Below, piece after piece: positions 28,909-35,713 of a stretch of 64,000 nucleotides of DNA (positions are counted from its first letter, which is position 1; every line of letters begins with the position of its first letter). Origin of the DNA: CAYWMQ01 sp964459635 (GTDB lineage: Bacteria > Patescibacteriota > Minisyncoccia > Phycocordibacterales > UBA12088). The translations under genes were made by a program, and so were the position numbers. The notes beneath the pieces were generated by a model that saw only the letters and a program-made list of their open reading frames with translations, did no database searches and was not told where the DNA came from. The stretch covers positions 10,810 through 74,809 of the forward strand of contig CAYWMQ010000002.1 of NCBI GenBank assembly GCA_964459635.1, given 5' to 3'.

Positions 28909-29754
28909 TTACGAACGTTTCTTACCAACCTTCCGCCGCGAGACGATGAGGGCGTTGCTGTACTTTTTCGGTGCGCGCGTCTTGTGCCCCTTGCCTGTGG
29001 GCTTGCCGAAGATGGATCGAGCTCGACGATGGCCGCGCCCTTGCCTGCCTTCACCGCCACCATGCGGGTGATCTACAGGGTTCATGACGGTACCGCGTAC
29101 GGTCGGGCGCTTGCCGAGCCAGCGGCTGCGGCCGGCCTTGCCGAGCTTCACGAGCTGATGTTCATCGTTTGACACCACCCCGAGCGTAGCCCATGCCGCG
29201 CTGTTTACCTTGCGCACTTCTCCCGATGGCATCTTGAGGTGCGTATGGACGCCGTCCTGCGCTATCACATCCGCACTGTTGCCCGCCGAGCGTGCAAAGC
29301 GTGCGCCTGCTCCCGGCTTGGTCTCGATGTTGTGAACCTGGGCACCGATGGGTACCGTACGAAGGGGCATACGTACGCCCGGTGCGGGCTTCGCCGTTTC
29401 GGACGCCACAAAGGTGTCGCCCACGCGCGCGTCCTTGTGTGCAAGAATATAGCGCCACTCGCCATCGGCATATACCACGAGGGCAATGTACGCGCTGCGG
29501 TTCGGATCGTACTCAATAGCGGTGATGCGTGCCGGAATATCCTTCTTTTCAAAGGTAAAGTCAACCGTGCGAAGCACGCGCTTGTGCCCGCCGCCCATGT
29601 GCCTGCTCGTAATGCGGCCCTGGCTGTTGCGGCCCGTGGCGCGCTTGCCGCCCTTGGTGAGCGCCTTCTTGGGCTTGGCGGAAGTCACCACGCTCTTGTA
29701 CGAGCGAGTGGTCATGTGACGGCGCGACTGTGTTGTGGGACGATACTTTTTCAT
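28909..29754 (-). CDS. rplB: Ribosomal protein L2
   Basis: 281 residues. KYRPTTQSRRHMTTRSYKSV start, RNSQGRITSRHMGGGHKR, AGNSADVIAQDGVHTHLKMP, and the peptidyl-transferase-proximal GTVMNPVDHPHGGGEGRQGRG (the conserved His is present). Last residues KYSNALIVSRRKVGKKRS. Confidence 0.97.
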   Translation of the reverse strand: MKKYRPTTQSRRHMTTRSYKSVVTSAKPKKALTKGGKRATGRNSQGRITSRHMGGGHKRVLRTVDFTFEKKDIPARITAIEYDPNRSAYIALVVYADGEWRYILAHKDARVGDTFVASETAKPAPGVRMPLRTVPIGAQVHNIETKPGAGARFARSAGNSADVIAQDGVHTHLKMPSGEVRKVNSAAWATLGVVSNDEHQLVKLGKAGRSRWLGKRPTVRGTVMNPVDHPHGGGEGRQGRGHRRARSIFGKPTGKGHKTRAPKKYSNALIVSRRKVGKKRS

Positions 29755-29772
29755 GGTATGAGACTGGTGCTT

Positions 29773-30168
29773 TTACAGGAGGTCTATCTTATCACCTTCC
29801 TTGAGGTACACGTGCGCTTTCTTGTACCCGCTTACCGTACCGCGACGACGGCGCGTGCGCGATATCTTGACGCGCGGCTGCACGCGGACCGTGTTGACCT
29901 TGACAGGCACGACGCCATACACCGCCTGCACTGCGTTCATGATGTCGCGCTTTGTCGCATCCACCGCCACATCAAATACATATACGCGGCGCTCAATGGC
30001 ATACGTGGCCTTTTCGGTGATGCGCGGCGCGCGGAGGATGCGCTCAGGCGTTTTGGTGAGAGCGGCTGTCAGCTTGCCCTGCTTTGTGACGGCCTTTTTG
30101 CGCGCAGGCTTAGCCGCTGTACCCGCGTGCTTCTTCGCCTTTGTGTCTGATCTAGAAAAAATAGCCAT
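29773..30168 (-). CDS. rplW: Ribosomal protein L23
   Basis: 131 residues from ATG 30168. A basic N-terminal extension of about 45 residues (FSRSDTKAKKHAGTAAKPAR) precedes the L23 core: RILRAPRITEKATYAIERRVYVFDV, KRDIMNAVQAVYGVVPVKVNT, GYKKAHVYLKEGDKIDLL. Docking site for signal recognition particle and trigger factor at the tunnel exit. Confidence 0.95.
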   Translation of the reverse strand: MAIFSRSDTKAKKHAGTAAKPARKKAVTKQGKLTAALTKTPERILRAPRITEKATYAIERRVYVFDVAVDATKRDIMNAVQAVYGVVPVKVNTVRVQPRVKISRTRRRRGTVSGYKKAHVYLKEGDKIDLL

Positions 30169-30175
30169 GGTGGTG

Positions 30176-30847
30176 TTATTTAGCGGTGCGGGCGCGCTTT
30201 TCAAGCACTTCCACCGACTCTGCGGGCGATGCAATGATGAGGTACTTGTGGCGCAAGACTTCTACCGGATTGAGATTGCGTGCATCCTCAAGCATGATGT
30301 GGCCGAAGTTACGGAAGCTCTTCTTTGTTGCCTCGCCCGGCGCTGCGACCGCTACAAGGGCTGCATTTTTGCGCTTGGTTGCAAGCGGCGCGAAACCGTC
30401 GACCTTCGCAAGCGCCATGAGCGTCTTATTCGCCTCGGCGGCCTTGGGCTCCGCAAATGCAAGCTCGTCCAGGAAGAGCACCTCGCCATCGGCAAGCTTG
30501 CGCGAAAGCACCGCATAGAGAGCCTGTACGCGCATCTTCTTGTTTATCTTCTGCGCGTATGAGCGCTCGTTGCGCGGGCCATGCGCCACGCCTCCCTTGG
30601 TCCAGATAGGGCTGCGGCGGCTGCCGTGGCGGGCGTTGCCCGTACCCTTCTGTTTCCATGGTTTCTTGCCCGTGCCGGACACTTCCGCGCGGTTCTTCGT
30701 GTGTGCGATGGGCGTACGAGCATTGGCCTGCATAGCGGTCACCACCTGGTGTACCAGATCTGCGTTCCACGCGGCACCGAATACAGCCTCGGGAAGATTG
30801 ATCTCTCCCGCCTTAGTGCCTGCCGTGTTGTAGATAGTTGCTTTCAT
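30176..30847 (-). CDS. rplD: Ribosomal protein L4
   Basis: 223 residues from ATG 30847. AEVSGTGKKPWKQKGTGNAR is the tunnel loop, followed by HGSRRSPIWTKGGVAHGPRN; C-terminal Rossmann-like part with NLNPVEVLRHKYLIIASPAE. In E. coli L4 regulates the S10 operon. Confidence 0.96.
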   Translation of the reverse strand: MKATIYNTAGTKAGEINLPEAVFGAAWNADLVHQVVTAMQANARTPIAHTKNRAEVSGTGKKPWKQKGTGNARHGSRRSPIWTKGGVAHGPRNERSYAQKINKKMRVQALYAVLSRKLADGEVLFLDELAFAEPKAAEANKTLMALAKVDGFAPLATKRKNAALVAVAAPGEATKKSFRNFGHIMLEDARNLNPVEVLRHKYLIIASPAESVEVLEKRARTAK

Positions 30848-30856
30848 GGTGTGGGT

Positions 30857-30982
30857 CACGATGCGAATCTACGAATGGGTGCGAATGCTACGAATAAATG
30901 CTCTACCGGCGATACATTAAGAGTGTTGCATACGTTAGTAATTCATTCGCTGCATTCGTAACATTCGTTGATTAGTATCGTG
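30857..30982. repeat. ACGAATG hairpin element, copy d (rplC-rplD spacer)
   Basis: Two 43-nt arms (30857-30899 and 30940-30982), imperfect inverted repeats of CACGATnCGAATCnACGAATG..., separated by 40 nt. Fills nearly the whole spacer; its outer end touches the rplC stop. In RNA it can form a long irregular hairpin between the two genes. Confidence 0.75.
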
Positions 30983-31591
30983 CTATTTTCCGCGTACCTC
31001 CACCAGCGAGCCGCGCCGCCCGGGCACCGCGCCGCGAATGTATAGGAGGTTCTTTTCGGGATCGACGGCCACAACTGTCAAATTTTTCGTCGTTACGCGG
31101 TCACTGCCCATGCGTCCCGCCATGCGCATGCCCTTGGGAACGCGCCGGCGAAGACCGCCACCGATGGATCCGGGCTGACGCTCGTTGTGTTTCTGGCCGT
31201 GGCTACGGGGACCGCCCGAGAAATCGTGGCGCTTCACCACGCCTTGGTAGCCCTTGCCTTTCGACGTACCGGACACCATGACGACGTCGCCAACCGCAAA
31301 CATATCGGCAACGGTCAAAACCGTACCGATCTCTTGGCTTACTGACTCGCCTGGAGCGGCCCGGTATTCCTTGAAGTGCCTGAAAAGACCCTTCGGGCGC
31401 TGCGCCTTGTTGATGTGCTTCTCCTTAGCCTCGCCAAACGCAAGCTGTACAGCCGCGTAGCCATCCTTTTCGGGCGTTTTGAGCTGCGTTACGGTATTCG
31501 GGGTAGCCAAAAGCACCGTGGCAGGGTGTACGCGCCCGTCTGCATCGAATATTTGGGTCATATGCTGCTTGGTGGCGAGAATGAATTTCAT
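30983..31591 (-). CDS. rplC: Ribosomal protein L3
   Basis: 202 residues. MKFILATKQHMTQIFDADGR start, VSGTSKGKGYQGVVKRHDFSGGPRSHG, RRVPKGMRMAGRMGSD and VVAVDPEKNLLYIRGAVPGRRG. Assembly initiator of the 50S subunit. rpsJ normally precedes it directly; here they are 2.1 kb apart and rplC has its own promoter and structured leader. Confidence 0.97.
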   Translation of the reverse strand: MKFILATKQHMTQIFDADGRVHPATVLLATPNTVTQLKTPEKDGYAAVQLAFGEAKEKHINKAQRPKGLFRHFKEYRAAPGESVSQEIGTVLTVADMFAVGDVVMVSGTSKGKGYQGVVKRHDFSGGPRSHGQKHNERQPGSIGGGLRRRVPKGMRMAGRMGSDRVTTKNLTVVAVDPEKNLLYIRGAVPGRRGSLVEVRGK

Positions 31592-31593
31592 GA

Positions 31594-31634
31594 CGCGATA
31601 CGAATCAACGAATGGGTACGAATGCTACGAATGT
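31594..31634. repeat. ACGAATG element, copy e (rplC leader)
   Basis: CGATACGAATCAACGAATGG followed by GTACGAATGCTACGAATG, immediately upstream of the rplC start; single arm only. Confidence 0.6.
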
Positions 31635-31744
31635 GGTACGTACAAAAAAGCCCGCACCGGGCCAAGCGCCGGTAGGGCGAAAGGTCCAGTGGTTCCCGCC
31701 TCTCAGCTTGGGAACATGGAAGCAGCGTGAAGCTGCGTATAGGC
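31635..31744 (-). ncRNA. Structured rplC leader RNA, candidate attenuator
   Basis: From the predicted start near 31744 the minus-strand RNA folds into hairpin GCAGC/GCTGC (31722-31726 / 31732-31736), hairpin GTTCCC/GGGAAC (31692-31697 / 31710-31715), and a terminator with 9 bp (GCCC..ACCGG / CCGGT..GGGC) and six U. rplC starts 52 nt further on. Promoter, structured RNA, terminator and gene on one strand suggest transcription attenuation; no known riboswitch class was identified. Confidence 0.6.
31644..31678 (-). terminator. Terminator inside rplC leader
   Basis: Stem 31650-31660 / 31669-31678 with 8-nt loop and U6 at 31644-31649 (minus strand). It would stop transcription before rplC unless antiterminated. 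Confidence 0.8.
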
Positions 31745-31750
31745 TCATGC

Positions 31751-31779
31751 ACTATACACGAAGGGCTTTGGGAATGCAA
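31751..31779 (-). promoter_or_regulatory. rplC operon promoter
   Basis: TTGCAT (31774-31779), 17-bp spacer, TATAGT (31751-31756) on the minus strand. Back to back with the plus-strand promoter at 31782. Confidence 0.75.
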
Positions 31780-31781
31780 AT

Positions 31782-31810
31782 TTGACTTTTTCTCTGATAT
31801 TTGCTATAAT
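31782..31810 (+). promoter_or_regulatory. Near-consensus promoter of 31858 small genes
   Basis: TTGACT (31782-31787), 17-bp spacer, TATAAT (31805-31810): one of the best sigma70-type promoters in the window. Confidence 0.85.
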
Positions 31811-31857
31811 ATTAAATTGAAGTGTCCCGCACTTTTCCACATAAGTAGGAGGACAAA

Positions 31858-32109
31858 ATGATGGTAGTCCTATGGTTGGCGTTGGTCACTGTTGCTGGGA
31901 CGGTCCTGGGCGCCTTCGTTACGGTGCCGGTGCTGCTCATCGTCACAGTGATTGCTATGTCCGTAGTGCTTTGGTGCTATCTCAAAAATCCTTCGGCCAT
32001 TTACGGACCATCGGCGGCCGGCCTCATTGCTGGTATGTGGTTCATGTATTTCCTCACCACCCACGATGCGGCAGCGCGAACGTTCGTCGACACGTACATC
32101 TTGCGGTAG
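31858..32109 (+). CDS. Small membrane protein, 83 aa
   Basis: Start ATG 31858 behind AGGAGG at 5 nt. Two or three hydrophobic helices (LWLALVTVAGTVLGAFVTVP, VTVIAMSVVLWCYL, AAGLIAGMWFMYFL) and a short polar tail. Unknown family. Strong promoter and ribosome site indicate real expression. It is the first gene of a two-gene unit inserted between rpsJ and rplC. Confidence 0.65.
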   Translation: MMVVLWLALVTVAGTVLGAFVTVPVLLIVTVIAMSVVLWCYLKNPSAIYGPSAAGLIAGMWFMYFLTTHDAAARTFVDTYILR

Positions 32110-32145
32110 ATCGAGCAAGCGAAAGAAGAAGGAGTAGGAGCGGCC

Positions 32146-32340
32146 ATGTTCATTTTGCGTAGCCTCGACAAGAACGGCAAGCGTGTATACCGCACACGCA
32201 ACGGCGGTTGGAGCACGCATCGGAACGATGCGTGCAGATACGAATCCCACGAGTTTGCGCAACGCGTAGCTCGACGGACGACGCCGCCGGCGCGCAACGC
32301 GCGTGTTGAGATTGAGTCTGTGCGCGAGAAGGAAAAGTAA
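32146..32340 (+). CDS. Small basic hypothetical protein, 64 aa
   Basis: MFILRSLDKNGKRVYRTRNG... Arg-rich, probably soluble. GGAGTAGGAG upstream of ATG 32146. Co-transcribed with the 31858 membrane gene and closed by a UUCG-loop hairpin at 32398. Family not recognised. Confidence 0.55.
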   Translation: MFILRSLDKNGKRVYRTRNGGWSTHRNDACRYESHEFAQRVARRTTPPARNARVEIESVREKEK

Positions 32341-32397
32341 GCGAAGAGTTGCAGATTCCTAGATCAGACCGATTCGAGTAAGCAAACGCGTCTCGCA

Positions 32398-32425
32398 TCA
32401 CGGCTCACCTTCGGGTGAGCCGTGA
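32398..32425 (+). terminator. UUCG-tetraloop hairpin after 32146 gene
   Basis: 12-bp perfect stem (32398-32409 / 32414-32425) with a TTCG loop. Weak T-run; probable terminator. Confidence 0.7.
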
Positions 32426-32633
32426 ACTGTTTGTAGCTACCTGAAATTGTTGATAGTCTCCATTTTCGCTGATATCCGCGCGTGTCCGCCGTAGCTCGTG
32501 GGGACAACGAATGCGGGTGGTATCCGCGTCTAGCATCCAGCCTCCGCTAGAGCTACCTGCCTACCGGCAGGTAGGCGGATTACGTGGGATCTAAGTCGCC
32601 CCCACCCTGCTACGCCGGAGGCGACGCAGGTTC
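32426..32633. other. Gene-free stretch before the IS
   Basis: No gene. Contains a CTACCTGCC/GGCAGGTAG hairpin near 32549-32572, repeated short words such as ATCCGCG, and a TCCGCCGTAGCTCGT word also found at 25832. Confidence 0.4.
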
Positions 32634-32640
32634 TAAAAAA
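32634..32640. repeat. 7-bp target-site duplication, left
   Basis: TAAAAAA directly before the left IS end; repeated at 33631-33637. Confidence 0.8.
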
Positions 32641-33630
32641 CTGTGAATTACGAAACTCCTCCCCACCCCTTTGCACCATACACCCCAAACACACCCGTTA
32701 GGGTGTAGCACGTACGCTTGATTGTCACACACACGAAGGAAATTGATTGTGCCTACGCGAGCACGAATGAAAGAAGTGCGTAGAGATAGTTTGCGAAGTA
32801 CCCATTCACTGAGCGCGGAAGTGAGGTAACGAGACCGTGGAACAGCTTCAGGTTGCGGAAGTCGAACTCGATGTCAAAGCGTTTCTTGTAGAGGTGGAGC
32901 TGCCAAGCCTCGGCGAGCTTCTTCATGTTTTTGTACGGCTTGATGAGCACCCACCGCCGGTCGTTGTTCATGTCGCGCTCAAGTTGCTTTGACACGTACC
33001 CCGCATCCGCAACGATGATGCCCTCGATGTATTCGTTGATCTTGCGGAAGATGTCGCGGTCATCCGCGTTGGCGGGCGTGAAGCGGAGCGCGAGGAGACG
33101 TCCCGCAGCATCCCGTGTCATGGTCATTTTAAGGCCGAAATAGAAGCCTTTTCCAGAGTGGCCCCATGCGGCGAGTCCGGCCATGGTCTTGTGGTGTTTA
33201 CCGTTCTTGGTGAGACACACGGGTATATCGGTCGCATCGGTGTACTTCACGATGTGCTGGTCCTTGTGCCCGAGCCGCATGAGGTATGCAAGGATCAGGA
33301 ACACCAGACGGGCTGCACGATTGATCGCCTCCACAAACGTCTTGTACGAGCAAGGTATCGCTTCCTTGAAGTCGTCATATACGGACTTCTTAGTAGCGCG
33401 TGTTGACTGATGCCAGTACAGGCCCCAAATGACCGCGTCCAAGGGATTGATGGCTAATGGTCGACCCACCCTCTTTCCTTCGGGGAGGATGTGGAGTTTT
33501 TGTGCTATGTGTGTGACAATGTGCGTGAGGTTGTCCCATATCTTTGGGAACATACAATACAAGAGGCTCCATACGGAGCCTTTTGTATTGTATCGAAATG
33601 CAGTGCGGGAGGGAGTTTCGTAATTCACAG
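32641..33630 (-). mobile_element. IS982-family-like insertion sequence
   Basis: 990 bp. Ends are 19-bp perfect inverted repeats CTGTGAATTACGAAACTCC (32641-32659 and 33612-33630), flanked by 7-bp TAAAAAA duplications. One transposase gene fills it. Size, terminal repeats and duplication length fit the IS982 group. Intact duplications and an open transposase suggest recent insertion. It landed in the A/T run that follows the rpsJ terminator. Confidence 0.88.
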
Positions 33631-33649
33631 TAAAAAAGGCTACAACCAA
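32753..33649 (-). CDS. IS982-like DDE transposase
   Basis: Up to 298 residues; the frame's upstream ATG at 33649 lies outside the right terminal repeat, so the true start is probably an internal one within the element, such as the Met of MFPKIWDN (about 33550). DDE features: KYTDATDIPVCLTKNGKHHK (first D), RFTPANADDRDIF, GIIVADAGYVSKQLERDM (second D), KKRFDIEFDFRNLKLFHGLV (E). YFGLKMTMTRDAAGRLLALR is the typical strand before the second D. No frameshift, so potentially active. Confidence 0.85.
   Translation of the reverse strand: MVVAFFTVNYETPSRTAFRYNTKGSVWSLLYCMFPKIWDNLTHIVTHIAQKLHILPEGKRVGRPLAINPLDAVIWGLYWHQSTRATKKSVYDDFKEAIPCSYKTFVEAINRAARLVFLILAYLMRLGHKDQHIVKYTDATDIPVCLTKNGKHHKTMAGLAAWGHSGKGFYFGLKMTMTRDAAGRLLALRFTPANADDRDIFRKINEYIEGIIVADAGYVSKQLERDMNNDRRWVLIKPYKNMKKLAEAWQLHLYKKRFDIEFDFRNLKLFHGLVTSLPRSVNGYFANYLYALLSFVLA
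33631..33637. repeat. 7-bp target-site duplication, right
   Basis: TAAAAAA directly after the right IS end. Confidence 0.8.
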
Positions 33650-33677
33650 AACGCCGGCCTTGCGGCCGGCGTTTTGG
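33646..33677 (-). terminator. rpsJ terminator
   Basis: 14-bp perfect stem (33646-33659 / 33664-33677), GCAA loop on the minus strand; a U-run lies 8 nt beyond. It separates tuf-rpsJ from the rplC operon. Confidence 0.85.
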
Positions 33678-33686
33678 TAAGTCTTT

Positions 33687-34061
33687 CTAAGACATTTTCA
33701 CATCAATGTTCACACCTGAGGGAAGGGAGAGGTTCGTGAGAGCCTCAATGACTTTCCCCGATGGGTTCATGATGTCGATAACCCGCTTGTGCACCCTCAT
33801 CTCGAACTGTTCTCGCGCATCTTTGTCGATGAAGGCCGCGCGGTTTACCGTGTATTTCTTTATTTCCGTGGGCAGGGGCACCGGGCCGACCACCTCCGCA
33901 TCGTACCGCATGGCCGTATCCATGATCTGCTTGATGCTCGCGTCGAGTATCTTGTGCTCGTACGCGCGGATGCGGATGCGGAGCTTCGTTGCGGGCGCCT
34001 CTCCCTGCTTGGCCTTCGGGGCCCTTTTGGCGGTCTTGGGTGCGGTAGGAGCTGCTGCCAT
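33687..34061 (-). CDS. rpsJ: Ribosomal protein S10
   Basis: 124 residues; a 22-residue basic N-terminal extension precedes KLRIRIRAYEHKILDASIKQI, GPVPLPTEIKKYTVNRA and FEMRVHKRVIDIMNP. 30S head protein and NusB partner in antitermination. Co-transcribed with tuf (21-nt gap) and followed by a terminator, instead of leading the S10 operon. Confidence 0.96.
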   Translation of the reverse strand: MAAAPTAPKTAKRAPKAKQGEAPATKLRIRIRAYEHKILDASIKQIMDTAMRYDAEVVGPVPLPTEIKKYTVNRAAFIDKDAREQFEMRVHKRVIDIMNPSGKVIEALTNLSLPSGVNIDVKMS

Positions 34062-34082
34062 GGTGGTGGGAAGCCGCGCCGG

Positions 34083-35288
34083 TTAGGCGACGACCTTTGT
34101 TACGACACCTGCGCCAACGGTCTTGCCGCCTTCGCGAATAGCGAAACGCTGCTGTTCCTCAAGCGCGACAGGAGCCACGAGCTTCACCTTGAAGGTGACG
34201 GTGTCACCCGGCATCACCATTTCCACGCCCTCGGCGAGTGTCACCTCACCTGTCACGTCTGTCGTGCGCACGTAGAACTGGGGCTTGTAACCCGAGAAGA
34301 ACGGCGTATGGCGGCCACCCTCTTCCTTCTTGAGGATGTATACCTCGGCCTCAAACTCGGTGTGCGGGGTCACGGAGCCTGTCTTTGCAAGCACCTGGCC
34401 GCGATGCACATCATCCTTCTTGGTGCCGCGTAGCAGCACGCCCGCGTTGTCGCCCGCGCGGCCCTCGTTGAGCTGCTTGTTGAACATTTCAATACCGGTC
34501 ACCGTGGTCTTGGTGGTGTCCTTGATACCGACGATCTCCACTTCCTCTCCCACCTTCACGATACCGCGCTCGATGCGGCCCGTGACCACCGTACCGCGGC
34601 CTTCAATGGAGAATATGTCCTCGATAGGCATGAGGAAGGGCTTCTCCACATCGCGCACCGGCTCGGGAATGTAGGTGTCGAGCGTATCAATGAGCTCGAT
34701 GATCTTCTTCGCCCACTCATCGTCCGCGCTCGTAGCCTCAAGCGCCTTAAGGCCGGAACCGCGAATGATAGGCGCGTTCTTGCCGTCAAAGTTGTTCTTG
34801 TCGAGAAGCTCGCGGAGCTCTTCTTCAACGAGGTCGAGCATGTCGGGATCGTCCACCATGTCGCACTTGTTGAGGAACACGATGATCTTCGGCACACCGA
34901 CCTGGCGTGCAAGGAGTACGTGCTCACGAGTCTGCGGCATCGCGCCGTCCGTGGCCGCCACCACCAAGACCGCGCCGTCCATCTGGGCTGCGCCGGTGAT
35001 CATGTTCTTAATGTAGTCGGCGTGGCCGGGCGCGTCGATGTGCGCGTAGTGCCTGTTCGGCGACTCGTACTCGCTGTGGTGGAGCGCAATGGTAATACCG
35101 CGCGCCTTTTCCTCGGGCGCGTTGTCGATACCGTCAACGCCCTCAATGCGTGCGTTGTAGCCCTTGTCTTTCGCAAGGTTACCCAGCACATGGAGGATCG
35201 CTGCGGTCGTGGTCGTCTTGCCGTGGTCAACGTGGCCGATGGTGCCTACGTTCACGTGCGGCTTGGACCGATCGAATGCTTCTGCCAT
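34083..35288 (-). CDS. tuf: Elongation factor Tu
   Basis: 401 residues from ATG 35288 (MAEAFDRSKPHVNVGTIG). G1 GHVDHGKTTT, effector region EKARGITIALHHSEYE, G3 DAPGHADYIKNM, G4 NKCDMVDD, and domain 3 KPQFYVRTTDVTGEVTL. Delivers aminoacyl-tRNA. In most EF-Tu the effector loop reads ARGITI(N/S)(T/I)AHVEYE; here it is ALHHSEYE. It has its own promoter and a leader of about 185 nt. Confidence 0.97.
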   Translation of the reverse strand: MAEAFDRSKPHVNVGTIGHVDHGKTTTTAAILHVLGNLAKDKGYNARIEGVDGIDNAPEEKARGITIALHHSEYESPNRHYAHIDAPGHADYIKNMITGAAQMDGAVLVVAATDGAMPQTREHVLLARQVGVPKIIVFLNKCDMVDDPDMLDLVEEELRELLDKNNFDGKNAPIIRGSGLKALEATSADDEWAKKIIELIDTLDTYIPEPVRDVEKPFLMPIEDIFSIEGRGTVVTGRIERGIVKVGEEVEIVGIKDTTKTTVTGIEMFNKQLNEGRAGDNAGVLLRGTKKDDVHRGQVLAKTGSVTPHTEFEAEVYILKKEEGGRHTPFFSGYKPQFYVRTTDVTGEVTLAEGVEMVMPGDTVTFKVKLVAPVALEEQQRFAIREGGKTVGAGVVTKVVA

Positions 35289-35475
35289 GGTCGTTCGCGT
35301 TATGCTCCTTCCGAAGTTCAGGGCGCGAGAACGGTGCCTCAACACCGGAAGGTGCGGATAATAATTCGCCCGGGTGTCGCTGCCTGCCGGGTACGTTCGC
35401 GTACGCGCTCGATCCGGCTGTGCTCCGCGCCTTCCGCAGAGAGCACAATGACAAAAAACACACGCAGTGCGGTAC
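35289..35475 (-). promoter_or_regulatory. tuf 5' leader
   Basis: Untranslated leader of about 185 nt with several GC-rich stems and an early U6 run (35456-35451). No terminator stem is clear. AAGGAG is 16 nt from the ATG, too far for a standard Shine-Dalgarno. Confidence 0.45.
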
Positions 35476-35508
35476 ACGGCATAATACCGCACAGGCGCTG
35501 CAAGTCAA
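35467..35508 (-). promoter_or_regulatory. tuf promoter with dyad over the -10
   Basis: TTGACT (35503-35508), 16-bp spacer, TATTAT (35481-35486). An 8-bp dyad GTGCGGTA/TACCGCAC (35467-35474 / 35485-35492) straddles the -10, a good position for a repressor. Confidence 0.65.
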
Positions 35509-35616
35509 GGAAAAGTGAAGTGAGAAGTGGGCAGTGGTTAGTGAAAAGTGAAAAGACTCATCCTGGGATATATACGCGTTCCTGCAAAGCACCAAATACA
35601 AAATCACAAGCTCCAA

Positions 35617-35652
35617 GTAAACCACCACGAGCTGACGCTCGCGGTGGTTTAC
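35617..35652 (-). terminator. Long hairpin between phoH-like gene and tuf
   Basis: 16-bp stem with one mismatch (35617-35632 / 35637-35652), 4-nt loop; backs up the phoH-like terminator. Confidence 0.6.
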
Positions 35653-35659
35653 GGTAATT

Positions 35660-35693
35660 AAACAAATCCGCCGGATGCACGAGGCACCCGGCG
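35660..35693 (-). terminator. phoH-like gene terminator
   Basis: 10-bp stem with one mismatch (35669-35678 / 35684-35693) followed on the minus strand by ATTTGTTTAATT. Confidence 0.65.
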
Positions 35694-35713
35694 AATACGA
35701 AGATCTGCTGTGG

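Noticed and set aside
29239..30150. 303-codon plus-strand open frame across rplB and rplW
   Set aside because: Antisense to two clear ribosomal genes, no ribosome site, composition of a shadow frame. The same applies to long antisense frames at 11176-12072, 38835-39548 and 37746-38648.
31670..31720. SAM-I or TPP riboswitch in the rplC leader (minus strand has GAGAGGCGG, CTGGACC, CTGAGA)
   Set aside because: Only scattered words match; the kink-turn, the GCAACC end and the long-range helices of S-box, or the second THI arm, could not be placed.
31680..31740. SRP (4.5S) RNA, because GGAAGCAGC occurs on the plus strand
   Set aside because: The flanking conserved GGTCAGGxCCGGAA loop is missing, and the terminator and promoter are on the opposite strand.
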